Shown: positions 32,804-41,520, numbered from the stretch's first letter. The stretch: 64,000 nucleotides of DNA from Rhodobacter calidifons (GCF_011174775.1 NZ_JAANHS010000007.1:1-64000); one strand, 5' to 3'. The notes: generated by a model not told the origin, from the sequence alone. Numbers and translations are program-made.

Positions 32804-33793
32804 ATGCCCGCCACGATGACCGACGTGATCCGCCGCAAGATCGACCGTGCCCGTCCGGCCCAGGCGGACGGTGCCCCCGGGGCCGACCGGGGTTGGCGGC
32901 TGGCGCTTGCCCGCGCGGCGCGCGATGCCATGGGGCTGGACCTCGAGATCCGCTCGCTGGCCATCGCGCGATACAGTCTGGCCGAGATCCTGGAAATCGT
33001 CCCGGACCGCGCGCTTCTGGCGCTGCTCGACGGTCCGCAGGGCGGGCTGGGCGTCCTTCTCATGTCCCCCGTTGTCACCGCCACGCTGATCGAGATGCAG
33101 ACGCTCGGTCGCCTCGTGTCGCAAGCCCCGCCCCCCCGGCGACCCAGCCGGATCGACGCGGCGATGGTGGCCGGTGTCATCGACCGGGCGCTGGCCGGGC
33201 TGGACGAGACGCTGGCCGAAGAGGCGGATCTGGTCTGGGCCGGGGGCTTCCGCTATGCCTCCTGGCTGGAGGATGCGCGTCCGCTGTCCCTGATGCTGGA
33301 AGAGGACAGCTATCGCGTGCTGACCGCCGAGGTCGCGATGGGCGGCGGGGCGCGTGTGGGGCAGGTGATCCTGGTCCTGCCCGCCGAAGGCCGGGGCGAA
33401 CGTCCGGTCCTTGCCTCCGATCCCGGCGAAAATGCTGCGCCGCAGTTCACGCAGGACCTTCAGGCCCAGGTGCTGCTGGCCGATTGCCGGCTGGACGCGG
33501 TGGTCGGGCGGTTGCGGCTGCCGCTGCACCGGGTCATGGCTCTGACCGTCGGCGAAACCCTGGTCCTGCCGTCAGCGGCCCTGGATGCCATCGCGCTGGA
33601 AACCCTGGAGGGGCGCCGCATCGCCGGTGCGCGCCTTGGCCAGCATCGCGGCATGCGGGCGCTGAAGCTCACCGAGGCGCCCGTCGCGACGCCGAAACCG
33701 GCGCCGGCCACGGGCATCAATCCGGCTGCGGCCGCCGTTCCGGTCGGCTCGTCCGGCCCAAGTCCAGGTGAGGAGCTGCGCGCAGCCGGCTAG
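32804..33793 (+). CDS. FliM/FliN-type flagellar motor switch-like protein
   Basis: 329 aa. The C-terminal SpoA/FliN domain is recognisable (DLQAQVLLADCRLDAVVGRLRLPLHRVMALTVGETLVLPSAAL and AGARLGQHRGMRALKL). The middle contains a FliM-like region (EMQTLGRLVSQAPPPRRPSRIDAAMVAGVIDRAL). The Pro/Ala-rich tail is not conserved. FliM forms the C-ring that binds CheY-P, yet no flagellar gene is near; the gene instead follows the symporter-type kinase by 53 nt. It may be a divergent paralogue rather than the main motor protein. ATG 32804 is preferred. Confidence 0.72.
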   Translation: MPATMTDVIRRKIDRARPAQADGAPGADRGWRLALARAARDAMGLDLEIRSLAIARYSLAEILEIVPDRALLALLDGPQGGLGVLLMSPVVTATLIEMQTLGRLVSQAPPPRRPSRIDAAMVAGVIDRALAGLDETLAEEADLVWAGGFRYASWLEDARPLSLMLEEDSYRVLTAEVAMGGGARVGQVILVLPAEGRGERPVLASDPGENAAPQFTQDLQAQVLLADCRLDAVVGRLRLPLHRVMALTVGETLVLPSAALDAIALETLEGRRIAGARLGQHRGMRALKLTEAPVATPKPAPATGINPAAAAVPVGSSGPSPGEELRAAG

Positions 33794-33828
33794 CCGGACA
33801 TCCGCCGGCCGGCCTTCCCTGTGTCGGC

Positions 33829-34254
33829 CTATCCCCGGGACAGCGCCTCGATCTGGGGGCGCAGGTGTTCCAGCTGATAGCCAAAGCGGGCGGGCAGGCC
33901 GATCAGCTCGTCCACGGGCCGCTTGCCGGCATTGGCCAGCGCCCAGACGATGGACGACCGGTTGCCGCTGGCGCAATAGGCGAAGACCGGCCCGGTCGAG
34001 GCCGCGATCGCGGCCGCCTGCGCCGTCACGTTGTCCATCGTCAGCGCGCCGCCGATCACCGGGTTGACCACGAAGACCAGCCCCAGCGCCTCGGCCGCAC
34101 GGCGCATCTCCTCGCTGTGCAGATGCGGCGGGATCTCGCCGTCGGGGCGGTTGTCGATGACCGTCACATAGCCTGCCGCCTTGATCGCCGGCAGATCCCC
34201 GGGTTCGATCTGCGGGGACACGGCATAGTCTGGGGTGATCGCGCGGATGTCCAT
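33829..34254 (-). CDS. TIGR01244/DUF442 family phosphatase-like sulfur transferase
   Basis: A 141-aa dual-specificity-phosphatase-like fold. The catalytic loop is YCASGNRSS (C-x5-R), and the N-terminal VSPQIEPGDLPAIKAAGYVTVIDNRPDGE is the family start. In related proteins this domain precedes an MBL persulfide dioxygenase (the BlhA/Blh type) in sulfide metabolism; here it stands alone. ATG 34254 is chosen over 34266 from the usual N-terminus MDIRAITPDYAVSPQ. It is divergent from the DksA/TraR-type gene. Confidence 0.83.
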   Translation of the reverse strand: MDIRAITPDYAVSPQIEPGDLPAIKAAGYVTVIDNRPDGEIPPHLHSEEMRRAAEALGLVFVVNPVIGGALTMDNVTAQAAAIAASTGPVFAYCASGNRSSIVWALANAGKRPVDELIGLPARFGYQLEHLRPQIEALSRG

Positions 34255-34394
34255 GTCTCTCTCCACTTCCGGGCCTGGGCAGGTGCCTCGGCGACCATAG
34301 CCAGCCCCGGCGGAAAGCGAAAGCGCCCTTGACCTGTGTCAAGGACTGCGCAGCCGGCGCCGCCTATTCTTGCGGGCCAAGCAGGGAGGATGCG

Positions 34395-34727
34395 ATGCAG
34401 GCCCAGGTTCCGAAACCGATCTCTGTCCGCAAGGCAGCGTTGCAACAGCGGCTCGTCGAACTTGGCGCCCGGCTGGAGGCGATCGAGGAAGAACTCGATT
34501 CGCACCACAATCCCGACTGGGAGGATCTGGCCACCGAACGCGAGGGCGACGAGGTGCTGGAAGCCACCGGCCAGGCGGGCCTTGCCGAAATCACCCGGAT
34601 CCGCGCCGCGCTGCGCCGCATCGAGGAGGGGACCTACGGCCTGTGCACTCGCTGTGGCGCACCCATCGCCGAGGCGCGGCTCGACGCTCTGCCCTGGACC
34701 CCGCATTGCCGGAGTTGTGCCCGATGA
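34395..34727 (+). CDS. TraR/DksA-type C4 zinc-finger protein
   Basis: 110 aa. A coiled-coil N-terminal part (ALQQRLVELGARLEAIEEELDSH) is followed by a DksA-like zinc finger with four cysteines (CTRCGAP and CRSC). It may bind in the RNA polymerase secondary channel, as DksA/TraR do, although the coiled coil is short. GGGAGG precedes ATG 34395. Its stop overlaps the next gene (ATGA). It differs from the single-Cys DksA encoded at 56081-56503. Confidence 0.82.
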   Translation: MQAQVPKPISVRKAALQQRLVELGARLEAIEEELDSHHNPDWEDLATEREGDEVLEATGQAGLAEITRIRAALRRIEEGTYGLCTRCGAPIAEARLDALPWTPHCRSCAR

Positions 34728-34918
34728 CCGCCCGCAAACCCGCCGATCTGATCCGCGCCGAAGCCGACCTGCTGGCCGCCGGCATCGAGTTGCAGCAGCA
34801 GGGACTGGAGCTGCTGCTGGCTGAAATGCGCGCCCTTGCGGCCCTGATGCCGGGCGAGGATTCGCGCCTGCCCACCGATGCCGAGGTCGAAGCGGGCTTC
34901 GACAACATGCCGGTCTGA
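34724..34918 (+). CDS. Small hypothetical protein coupled to the zinc-finger gene
   Basis: 64 aa, helical and rich in Leu/Ala/Glu (ADLIRAEADLLAAGIELQQQGLELLLAEMRAL), ending in an acidic stretch. It has no recognised domain. The ATGA overlap with the TraR/DksA-type gene points to translational coupling and a possible partner role. Confidence 0.55.
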   Translation: MTARKPADLIRAEADLLAAGIELQQQGLELLLAEMRALAALMPGEDSRLPTDAEVEAGFDNMPV

Positions 34919-35011
34919 AACCCGGATGCGCGGGCCCGGCCTGATCCACGGGCGCATTTGCGTCCGGTCGGGCCGGGACGCCGGTCCTGCGCGGCACCGG
35001 GGAATTCGTGC

Positions 35012-35233
35012 CTAACCCAGCAGGATCCCCGCGACGACGGCCGCAAGCCCGAGCGCCGAGACACCCACCGCCGCCAGGTTCAGCGTGACGACGCGCTGCA
35101 ACGCCGCCCGCATCGCCGCGTCGTCCAGTCCCGCACGCCGGGCGCGGGAGGCGGCCAGGATGCAATAGCCCAGCCCCGCAACGCCCAGAAATGTCAGTGC
35201 CGTGCCCGCCCAGATCAGAACCTGCATCTGCAT
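35012..35233 (-). CDS. Small two-helix membrane protein
   Basis: 73 aa with two hydrophobic helices (VLIWAGTALTFLGVAGLGYCILAA and VTLNLAAVGVSALGLAAVVAGILLG) separated by an Arg-rich cytoplasmic loop (RARRAGLDDAAMRAALQR). ATG 35233 follows AGGGGGG. No known function; the hairpin topology is common among uncharacterised proteins of this order. Confidence 0.65.
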   Translation of the reverse strand: MQMQVLIWAGTALTFLGVAGLGYCILAASRARRAGLDDAAMRAALQRVVTLNLAAVGVSALGLAAVVAGILLG

Positions 35234-35380
35234 CCCCCCTGTCCCTGCGCCGCTAGCTAGCCGCATCCCGCCTGCCGCGCAAGCAAAGCGCGCCGTGCCG
35301 CCGATCCCGCCTTGAACCCCGGGGCAAGGGCGGGGTAGGAACGCCCGACCATCCCGATCCATCCAGACCCGGAGTAAGCC

Positions 35381-35635
35381 ATGGCCGACGCGACCGACCC
35401 CTATGCCGTCACCGCCGACGAGCTGCGTCAGTTCATCGAACGCTACGAACAGCTGGAGGCGGAGAAGAAGGACGTGACCGAGCAGCAGAAAGAGCTGATG
35501 GCCGAGGCCAAGGGGCGCGGCTACGACACCAAGGTCATGCGCAAGGTCATCGCGCTGCGCAAGCGCAAGCCCGACGAGATCGCCGAGGAAGAGGCGGTTC
35601 TGGAAATGTACAAGGCCGCGCTGGGGATGAGCTGA
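35381..35635 (+). CDS. gapR: GapR-family (DUF2312) DNA-binding protein
   Basis: An 84-aa protein close to the GapR length. It shows ELRQFIERYEQLEAEKKDVTEQQKELMAEAKGRGYDTKVMRKVIALRKRKPDEIAEEEAVLEMYKAALG. GapR is a tetrameric clamp that binds overtwisted DNA ahead of polymerases and stimulates topoisomerases in alphaproteobacteria. The basic residues of helices 2-3 are present. Its TGA is immediately followed by the reverse-strand stop of the next gene (TGATCA). Confidence 0.93.
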   Translation: MADATDPYAVTADELRQFIERYEQLEAEKKDVTEQQKELMAEAKGRGYDTKVMRKVIALRKRKPDEIAEEEAVLEMYKAALGMS

Positions 35636-36508
35636 TCACGGCTCCAGCAGCCTGACCCCGGGGATCTGCGCGATGCGTTCGACATCGGTCAGATATTCCC
35701 GGGTCAGCGCCGCGACCAGCTCTTCGGTCCAGCCAGGCAGGGTGATCGGCACCTCGATCCGCTCGGGGCGGCCGAACCTTTCCAGGAAGGCGGTCACGAT
35801 GCGGCGGCGCTGCGATACCGATTGCGGCGGATGTTCGCGGCAATAGGCGTGATAGCGCGCAAGGCCCGCCTCTGTCAGCAGCAGGCCCAGAAGCTCGTCG
35901 GAATCCTCCAGCACCGTGCCGGTCGCATGGCCCGAGACCACGGCCAGGACTTCGGGCCAGATCAGGGGCGTGTCCTCGTCGCACCAGACCGTCAGCGGCA
36001 CGCCGGGGTTGTGGTCCAGGATCCCGCGCACCGCGCCGGACCAGCGCAGGGACAGGGGATCGACGCCCTCCAGGATGTCGTCGTGGCCCTTCTCCCGCGC
36101 CCGGTCGCGCAGGTCGGGCAGGAAGGTGGCGGGGTTGCGGATCGCCAGGCAGAACTCGGCCTCGATGTCGGGGAAGATCTGGGTGAAGGTTCGCAGCCGC
36201 TGGCCACCCTGGCCGTACAGCCCGTTCGACACGGCATAGGCAGGAAAGCTCAGAAAACTGGTCCAGGACAGGATCAGCCGGTCGGCCGAGGGCTCGTCCA
36301 TGATCTGGTCAAGGATCATGGCCTCGGTCTCCTCGGAGGCTGCCGCCCCGCGCAACTGCAAGGCCGTGTCGCGCAGAAGCTTGCGATAGCGGGTCGGCGC
36401 GGGCACCACGATGCCCTGTTCGGCCAGCCTGGCGCGGTTCTTCAGAAGGCAGCGGACCAGCCGGTCGTCGTCGGTGCAATGCGCACCCAGGTGGTAGACA
36501 ATACGCAT
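35636..36508 (-). CDS. Conserved hypothetical protein, possibly sulfotransferase-like
   Basis: 290 aa. The N-terminus MRIVYHLGAHCTDDDRLVRCLLKNRARLAEQGIVVPAP resembles the start of P-loop sulfotransferase-like proteins found in this order (strand, then short loop in place of a canonical P-loop). Further regions (LILSWTSFLSF, FCLAIRNPATFLPDLR, VWCDEDTPLIWPEVL) fit that fold loosely. No catalytic motif is certain. It may modify surface glycans or be enzymatically dead. The stop directly abuts that of gapR. Confidence 0.6.
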   Translation of the reverse strand: MRIVYHLGAHCTDDDRLVRCLLKNRARLAEQGIVVPAPTRYRKLLRDTALQLRGAAASEETEAMILDQIMDEPSADRLILSWTSFLSFPAYAVSNGLYGQGGQRLRTFTQIFPDIEAEFCLAIRNPATFLPDLRDRAREKGHDDILEGVDPLSLRWSGAVRGILDHNPGVPLTVWCDEDTPLIWPEVLAVVSGHATGTVLEDSDELLGLLLTEAGLARYHAYCREHPPQSVSQRRRIVTAFLERFGRPERIEVPITLPGWTEELVAALTREYLTDVERIAQIPGVRLLEP

Positions 36509-36606
36509 CGGGCCTGACTTCGCAGCGCGGGCAACCCTTGCCCGACGCGGCGACTATAAGGGCTTTTCTGGACAGTTGAACCGCTTTCATGTAACCGCTG
36601 ATCAGG

Positions 36607-38265
36607 ATGTCCGACCGTTTCTCTCAACTTGCCTATCGCCGCTTCCGGCTGATCCCGGACCGCTGGACGCTGGGGGCTTTTCTCATCGCGGCAGTGGTTC
36701 TTGCGCCGATCCTGTCGATCCTCTGGCTGGCCGTGACCGCCAGCGGAAACATCTGGCCGCATCTGATGGCGACGGTTCTGCCGCGCTATCTGGGCACGAC
36801 GCTGATGCTGATGGGCGGCGTGGCCGTCCTGACCGCCGCGATGGGGACGGGGGCGGCCTGGCTGATCAGCCAGTACCGCTTTCCCGGCCGTGACTGGCTG
36901 GCCCATGCGCTGCTGTTTCCTCTGGCGATCCCGGCCTTCGTCGGCGCCTATGCTCTGGTCGACCTGATGGACTATGCCGGACCGGTGCAGTCGGCCTTGC
37001 GCGCGGCCTTCGGCTGGACCTCGGCGCGGGACTACTGGTTTCCGCAGATGCGCTCGCTGCCGGGGGCGATCCTGGTCCTGTCCTTTGCGCTTTACCCCTA
37101 CGTCTACCTTCTGGCCCGCGCCGCCTACCGCGAACAGTCCGGCCGCGCCTACGAGGTCGCGCGGTCGCTGGGCTGCGGGCCCTGGGGTCTGTTCCTGCGG
37201 CTGGGCTGGCCGCTTGCGCGCCCGGCCATCGCGGCCGGCGTGGCGCTGGCGCTGATGGAGACGGTGGCCGATTACGGCACGGTGCTGCATTTCGGCGTGC
37301 AGACGCTGACGACGGGGGTGTTCTCGACCTGGCTGAACGGCGGCAACGCGGGCGGGGCGGCGCAGATCGCGCTGGTGATCCTGGCGCTGATCCTGATTCT
37401 GGTCGGCCTGGAACGCGCGGGCAGGGGCGGGGCGCGCTTTCACCGCCTTGGCCGGGCCGCGCAGACGGTCGAGCCGCATCCCATCGCCGGGCGCAAGCGC
37501 TGGTATGCCACGATCCTCTGCCTGATCCCATTCGCGGGGGGCTTCGTGCTGCCGGTCGCGGTGATGCTGGTCCATTCCGCCGCCGCGCCCGCGGGCTGGC
37601 TGGCGCCGGGGCTGTTCCAGGCGCTGCGGAACACGCTGGTTGTCGGCGGGCTTGCCGCGCTGGCCACGGTCGCGGCGGCGGTGTTCCTGGTCTATGCGCT
37701 GCGGATGAAGGGCTCGCGCGGGGCGCAATGGCTCTTGCCGGTGACGCTGATCGGCTATGCCGCGCCGGGGGCGGTACTGGCGCTGGGACTTCTGTTGCCG
37801 CTGGCGGCGCTGGATCACCGGCTGGCGGACGCCGTGCTGGCGCTGACCGGCTGGGATCCCGGGCTGATGATCACCGGCACCGCCTTTGCGCTGGGTCTGG
37901 CCTATATGGTGCGCTTCTTCGGCATCGCGCAGGGTGCGGTCGACGCCGCCTTCGGCCGCGTGGCGCCGAGCCTCGCCATGGCCGCGCGCTCCTTGGGACG
38001 GTCGGCGGCGGGGACGCTGGGGTCGGTCTATCTGCCGCTGATGCGGGGCTCGGTGCTGACGGCGCTCTTGGTCGTGTTCGTCGATTGCGTGAAGGAGCTT
38101 CCCGCGACGCTTCTGCTGCGCCCGTTCAACTACAATACGCTGTCCACCCGGGTGTTCGAACTGGCCAGCCTGGAGCGCCTGTCCGAAGCCGCCCCGGCCG
38201 CGCTTCTGGTCATGGCCGTGGGCCTTGTCGCCGTGGCGATCCTGGCGCGCGACCAGCGGGACTGA
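36607..38265 (+). CDS. ABC transporter permease, iron(III)/thiamine type (two fused BPD domains)
   Basis: A 552-aa fused permease with two sets of about six helices, the FbpB/SfuB/ThiP arrangement. Each half has an EAA-like loop: EVARSLGCGPWGLFLRLGWPLARPAI and AARSLGRSAAGTLGSVYLPLMRG. The end VDCVKELPATLLLRPFNYNTLSTRVFELAS is typical of iron permeases. It has no binding protein or ATPase neighbour, so partners must be elsewhere. No Fur-like box was recognised upstream. Confidence 0.88.
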   Translation: MSDRFSQLAYRRFRLIPDRWTLGAFLIAAVVLAPILSILWLAVTASGNIWPHLMATVLPRYLGTTLMLMGGVAVLTAAMGTGAAWLISQYRFPGRDWLAHALLFPLAIPAFVGAYALVDLMDYAGPVQSALRAAFGWTSARDYWFPQMRSLPGAILVLSFALYPYVYLLARAAYREQSGRAYEVARSLGCGPWGLFLRLGWPLARPAIAAGVALALMETVADYGTVLHFGVQTLTTGVFSTWLNGGNAGGAAQIALVILALILILVGLERAGRGGARFHRLGRAAQTVEPHPIAGRKRWYATILCLIPFAGGFVLPVAVMLVHSAAAPAGWLAPGLFQALRNTLVVGGLAALATVAAAVFLVYALRMKGSRGAQWLLPVTLIGYAAPGAVLALGLLLPLAALDHRLADAVLALTGWDPGLMITGTAFALGLAYMVRFFGIAQGAVDAAFGRVAPSLAMAARSLGRSAAGTLGSVYLPLMRGSVLTALLVVFVDCVKELPATLLLRPFNYNTLSTRVFELASLERLSEAAPAALLVMAVGLVAVAILARDQRD

Positions 38266-38306
38266 ACTCTTGCACAGCCCCGCGTCGGCCTGTATCTGGA
38301 AAAGGG

Positions 38307-38382
38307 GCCCCTATAGCTCAGCTGGTAGAGCATCTGATTTGTAATCAGAGGGTCGGGGGTTCGAGTCCCTCTGGGGGCACCA
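38307..38382 (+). tRNA. tRNA-Thr (TGT)
   Basis: A complete cloverleaf with encoded CCA. The acceptor is GCCCCTA with TGGGGGC, the D-arm AGCTCAGCTGGTAGAGC and the T-arm GGGGGTTCGAGTCCCTC. Anticodon stem TCTGA/TCAGA encloses the loop TTTGTAA with anticodon TGT at 38340-38342. Confidence 0.96.
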
Positions 38383-38531
38383 CGGCATCCATTGCGGCGA
38401 CCGGCAAGCGCTCTGCACGTGGGTGCATGGTTTGACATGGGTCATTCCCGGCGGACCCGATCCGTGCACAGATCCCGGCAACGCCTTGAAGGCGCCGGCT
38501 GTCTGCCCCTCGCCACCTAAGGACGTCTTTC

Positions 38532-39368
38532 ATGCCCGAACGCCTTGCCAGCATCCCGCTTTCCACCTACCCCGAGCCGGTTCCCGACGCGGCGATTCTG
38601 GCCAGCCTCGATCTGGCGCGGGTGCTCGGCTGTCGGGCCGAGGTCACGGCCTATGCCGTCCAGATCCCGCCCGTCGCCGCGCCGCTTGGCAATTTCCTCG
38701 TCAACGTCGAGGCCATGGCCCGGACGGCCGAAGAGCGAAGCCTCGCGGAGTGCGACCGGATCGCTGCGCTTGTGGCAACGCGTGGCGCCGGGACAGACGC
38801 TATCGGCTTCTCCCGGCGGCAGGCGCAGCCCGGGGTGATGACAGAGCTTGCAACCCGCGCCGCGCGCTATGCGGACCTTGCCGTGGTGGCCTGGGCGCCC
38901 GATATGCTGGCGGCGCAGGATATGGCGCAGGCGCTGATCTTCGGCGCGGGCGTTCCGGTCATCCTCATGCCGCCCACGGCTTCGCCCGACCGGCTGGATC
39001 ACATCGCCGTCGCCTGGGACGAAAGCCGGGTCGCCGCCCGGGCGCTTGGCGATGCGCTGCGGCTGCTGGCCCCTGGCGGGCGGGTCTCGGTCCTGACGGT
39101 GCGGGACGAAAAGGCGCTGAGCGGCGCGGATATCGCCGACCGCCTGGCCGCGACGCTGGGCGCGCGCGGCTACAGCGCCGCGCCGGTCAGCCTGACGCTG
39201 GACGGCCGCAGCATCGGCGTGGCGCTGCAAGAGGCCGCCTTGGCTGCGGGCGCGCAGCTGATGGCGATGGGGGGCTTCGGACATTCGCGCCTGCGCGACT
39301 TCATCCTGGGCGGGGCGACGACGGATATCCTGGCAGAGCTGCGGCTGCCGGCACTTCTGGCGCATTAG
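38532..39368 (+). CDS. Universal stress protein (tandem UspA-type)
   Basis: 278 aa. The first half is a degenerate Usp domain (LDLARVLGCRAEVTAYAVQ, TELATRAARYADLAVVAWAP). The second half is complete (HIAVAWDESRVAARALGDALRLLA, VSVLTVRDEK, ALQEAALAAGAQLMAMGGFGHSRLRDFILGGATTDIL), with the G-x2-G-x9-G(S/T) nucleotide-binding pattern altered to GGFGHSRL with GGAT. It likely forms dimers and responds to stress. It follows tRNA-Thr with a 149-bp gap. Confidence 0.88.
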   Translation: MPERLASIPLSTYPEPVPDAAILASLDLARVLGCRAEVTAYAVQIPPVAAPLGNFLVNVEAMARTAEERSLAECDRIAALVATRGAGTDAIGFSRRQAQPGVMTELATRAARYADLAVVAWAPDMLAAQDMAQALIFGAGVPVILMPPTASPDRLDHIAVAWDESRVAARALGDALRLLAPGGRVSVLTVRDEKALSGADIADRLAATLGARGYSAAPVSLTLDGRSIGVALQEAALAAGAQLMAMGGFGHSRLRDFILGGATTDILAELRLPALLAH

Positions 39369-39377
39369 GCGCAACGC

Positions 39378-39716
39378 CTATCCGCGTTCGACCACGCCCA
39401 GAAAGCTGAGCATCCGTTCGACATCGGCGCGCAGCCTGGCATCCGACCGGTTGAACCCGGCGCACAGCGCGTCGAACCGCTTGCGCAGAGCCTTCTTCTC
39501 TTCGCCCTTGCAGTCGTTCCAGGGACGGCCCTGTAGACCCATCACCAGCACGTAATAGCCGATGAAATGCGGCCGCGATCCGCCTTCCAGCAGCCGGCGA
39601 TAGGCTTCATCCGCACCCAACGCGCGCAGCGCCTCGGCCGAGGTGATGCCGACGCGGGCAAAGGCCGCCTCCGAGGCGGGGCCGAGGTTCGGGATCGAAG
39701 AGACGGGCTCGGGCAT
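39378..39716 (-). CDS. TfoX C-terminal-domain protein
   Basis: 112 aa. The helix-hairpin-helix-like TfoX C domain is at the start (SSIPNLGPASEAAFARVGITSAEALRALGADEAYRRLLEGG), followed by a family extension (FIGYYVLVMGLQGRPWNDCKGEEKKALRKRFDAL). It lacks the TfoX N domain, so a role in competence regulation is uncertain. ATG 39716 matches the usual N-terminus, but a GTG at 39746 is possible. Confidence 0.75.
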   Translation of the reverse strand: MPEPVSSIPNLGPASEAAFARVGITSAEALRALGADEAYRRLLEGGSRPHFIGYYVLVMGLQGRPWNDCKGEEKKALRKRFDALCAGFNRSDARLRADVERMLSFLGVVERG

Positions 39717-39794
39717 CGGGGGCTTGCTGGGGAACAAAACGCGCACACCGTCGCGGCTCGCCGCCAGCTTGTCAAGATCCCCGAGGGCGAGGGA

Positions 39795-39926
39795 TCAGAT
39801 CGAGGCCCAGTCGCGGAAGATCGGCTGACCGGCCTGCTGGGTGGACCCGCCGGCTTGCTGACCCTGTTGCTGCGGGCTGGGATTCGTACTGCCACCCTGC
39901 TGCGGCTGTGTTGTGGTCCTGGCCAT
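39795..39926 (-). CDS. Small Gln/Gly-rich hypothetical protein
   Basis: 43 aa. A low-complexity Gln/Gly/Ser/Pro body (QPQQGGSTNPSPQQQ, AGGSTQQAG) ends in a distinct QPIFRDWASI. GGAGCAG lies 7 nt upstream of ATG 39926. The ordered hydrophobic C-terminus on a disordered tail could be a short binding motif. There is no known family. Confidence 0.45.
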   Translation of the reverse strand: MARTTTQPQQGGSTNPSPQQQGQQAGGSTQQAGQPIFRDWASI

Positions 39927-40136
39927 CTGACTGCTCCGTATCGCTGGCTCTTTTTCCCATATTGCGCGGGCCTCTGGCCGCAACAAGCCGGGTTCATGAC
40001 GTTTTTGCGACGCTTTGTCGGAAATGTGCGTCTTTCGCAACAGGTCGTCGATCACATTCCGGTTTTCCAGACCCGGGGTCCGGGGCTTGCCGTTTCCCGG
40101 CAACGGGTTCACCCTGTCCGGCGAAGGAGACCGCAT

Positions 40137-41303
40137 ATGCCCGTCAAGAACCGTTTCGCCGAGCTCTTGCCCGAAATCACCGCCTGGCGCCGGGATTTCC
40201 ATGCCCATCCCGAGCTTCTGTTCGACGTCCACCGCACCGCTGCGAAGGTGGCCGAGCTTTGCCGGGCCTTCGGCTGCGACGAGGTGGTGGAAGGCATCGG
40301 TCGCACGGGGGTCGTCGCGGTCATCAGGGGACGCAGCGACAGCAAGGGCAGGGTGATCGGCCTGCGCGCCGACATGGACGCCTTGCCGATCACCGAACAG
40401 ACCGGGGTCCCCTATGCCTCGACCGTCCCGGGCAGGATGCATGCCTGCGGACATGACGGACACACCGCGATGCTCCTGGGCGCTGCGAAATATCTGGCCG
40501 AGACGCGGAACTTCGACGGCACCGTGGTCTGCATCTTCCAGCCCGCCGAAGAAGGCGGCGGCGGGGGGCGCGAGATGGTGCGGGACGGAGTGCTCACGCG
40601 CTGGAACGTGCAGGAGGTCTACGGCATGCACAACATGCCCGGCATTCCCGTGGGCCATTTCGCGATCCGCCCCGGTGCGATGATGGCCGCCGCCGACCAG
40701 TTCGAGATCGTGGTGACCGGCAAGGGAGGTCACGCCGCCAAACCGCATGACTGCATCGATACCACCGTGGTCAGCGCACATATCATCCTGGCCTTGCAGA
40801 CCATCGCCAGCCGCAATGTCGATCCGCTGAAACAGGTGGTCGTCAGCGTCTGCACCGTCGAAACCGACTCGACCGCCCACAACGTCATTCCCCAGGTGGT
40901 CAGGATGAAGGGCACGGTCCGCACCATGGATCCCCAGGTCCAGGACTTCGTCGAGACGCGGCTCGGCCAGATCGTCGAGGGCACGGCGCTTGCCCTCGGC
41001 GCCCGGGCCGAAGTGCATTACCAGCGCGGATATCCCGTGACGGTGAACACGCCCGAGAACACCGATTTCGCCGCCGAGGTGGCGCGGCGTGTCTCGGGCC
41101 ATGTCGATACCGACACCGCCCCCCTGATGGGGGCCGAGGATTTCAGCTTCATGCTGAACGAACGCCCCGGCGCCTATATCTTCCTTGGCAACGGCGACAC
41201 CGCGATGGTGCATCACCCGGCCTACAATTTCGACGACGCCGCCATTCCCTTCGGCGCAAGCTGGTATGCCGAGATGGCGGAAAGCCGGATGCCGGCGGGA
41301 TGA
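40137..41303 (+). CDS. M20 family amidohydrolase (hippurate/aminoacyl hydrolase-like)
   Basis: A 388-aa metallopeptidase. The start WRRDFHAHPELLFDVHRTA and LRADMDALPITEQTG are typical. Metal ligands occur in MHACGHDGHTAML, QPAEEGGGGGREM, YGMHNMP and, near the end, LMGAEDFSFML. The dimerisation domain has GKGGHAAKPH. It cleaves N-acyl or amide bonds of amino acids, e.g. hippurate or N-acetyl amino acids; the exact substrate is unknown. ATG 40137 follows GAAGGAGA. Confidence 0.93.
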   Translation: MPVKNRFAELLPEITAWRRDFHAHPELLFDVHRTAAKVAELCRAFGCDEVVEGIGRTGVVAVIRGRSDSKGRVIGLRADMDALPITEQTGVPYASTVPGRMHACGHDGHTAMLLGAAKYLAETRNFDGTVVCIFQPAEEGGGGGREMVRDGVLTRWNVQEVYGMHNMPGIPVGHFAIRPGAMMAAADQFEIVVTGKGGHAAKPHDCIDTTVVSAHIILALQTIASRNVDPLKQVVVSVCTVETDSTAHNVIPQVVRMKGTVRTMDPQVQDFVETRLGQIVEGTALALGARAEVHYQRGYPVTVNTPENTDFAAEVARRVSGHVDTDTAPLMGAEDFSFMLNERPGAYIFLGNGDTAMVHHPAYNFDDAAIPFGASWYAEMAESRMPAG

Positions 41304-41355
41304 TCGGAACCGCCCCTGTGACGCTCGTCGCGCTCATCCATGCGCCAACCTGGCG

Positions 41356-41520
41356 ATGAAGATGTTCCTGCGGGAGGCCAGGCCGGTGCGCGCCCTCTTC
41401 GGCATTTCGGCGAAGATCGCGGCCGACACCCGGGTGATGGCGGCGAACCGGGGGCTCTGCACCGGCTTCCTCGTGGCCGGACTGATCCTGGCCCTGCTTG
41501 CAGTGCCGGCCGGGGCGTGA
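41356..41520 (+). CDS. Possible small membrane protein
   Basis: 54 aa ending in one hydrophobic segment (GLCTGFLVAGLILALLAVPAGA) after a basic N-terminus (MKMFLREARPVRALF). It lies in the 304-bp gap between the M20 and DUF1800 genes. The ribosome site is weak and no family is known, so it may be spurious. I see nothing else in this gap. Confidence 0.25.
   Translation: MKMFLREARPVRALFGISAKIAADTRVMAANRGLCTGFLVAGLILALLAVPAGA

Noticed and set aside
29356-33180. A minus-strand open frame of over 1200 codons opposite the symporter-type kinase
   Set aside because: It is antisense to a clear 894-aa kinase, has low-complexity composition rich in Arg/His/Gln and no recognisable domain. Such frames are common in GC-rich DNA.
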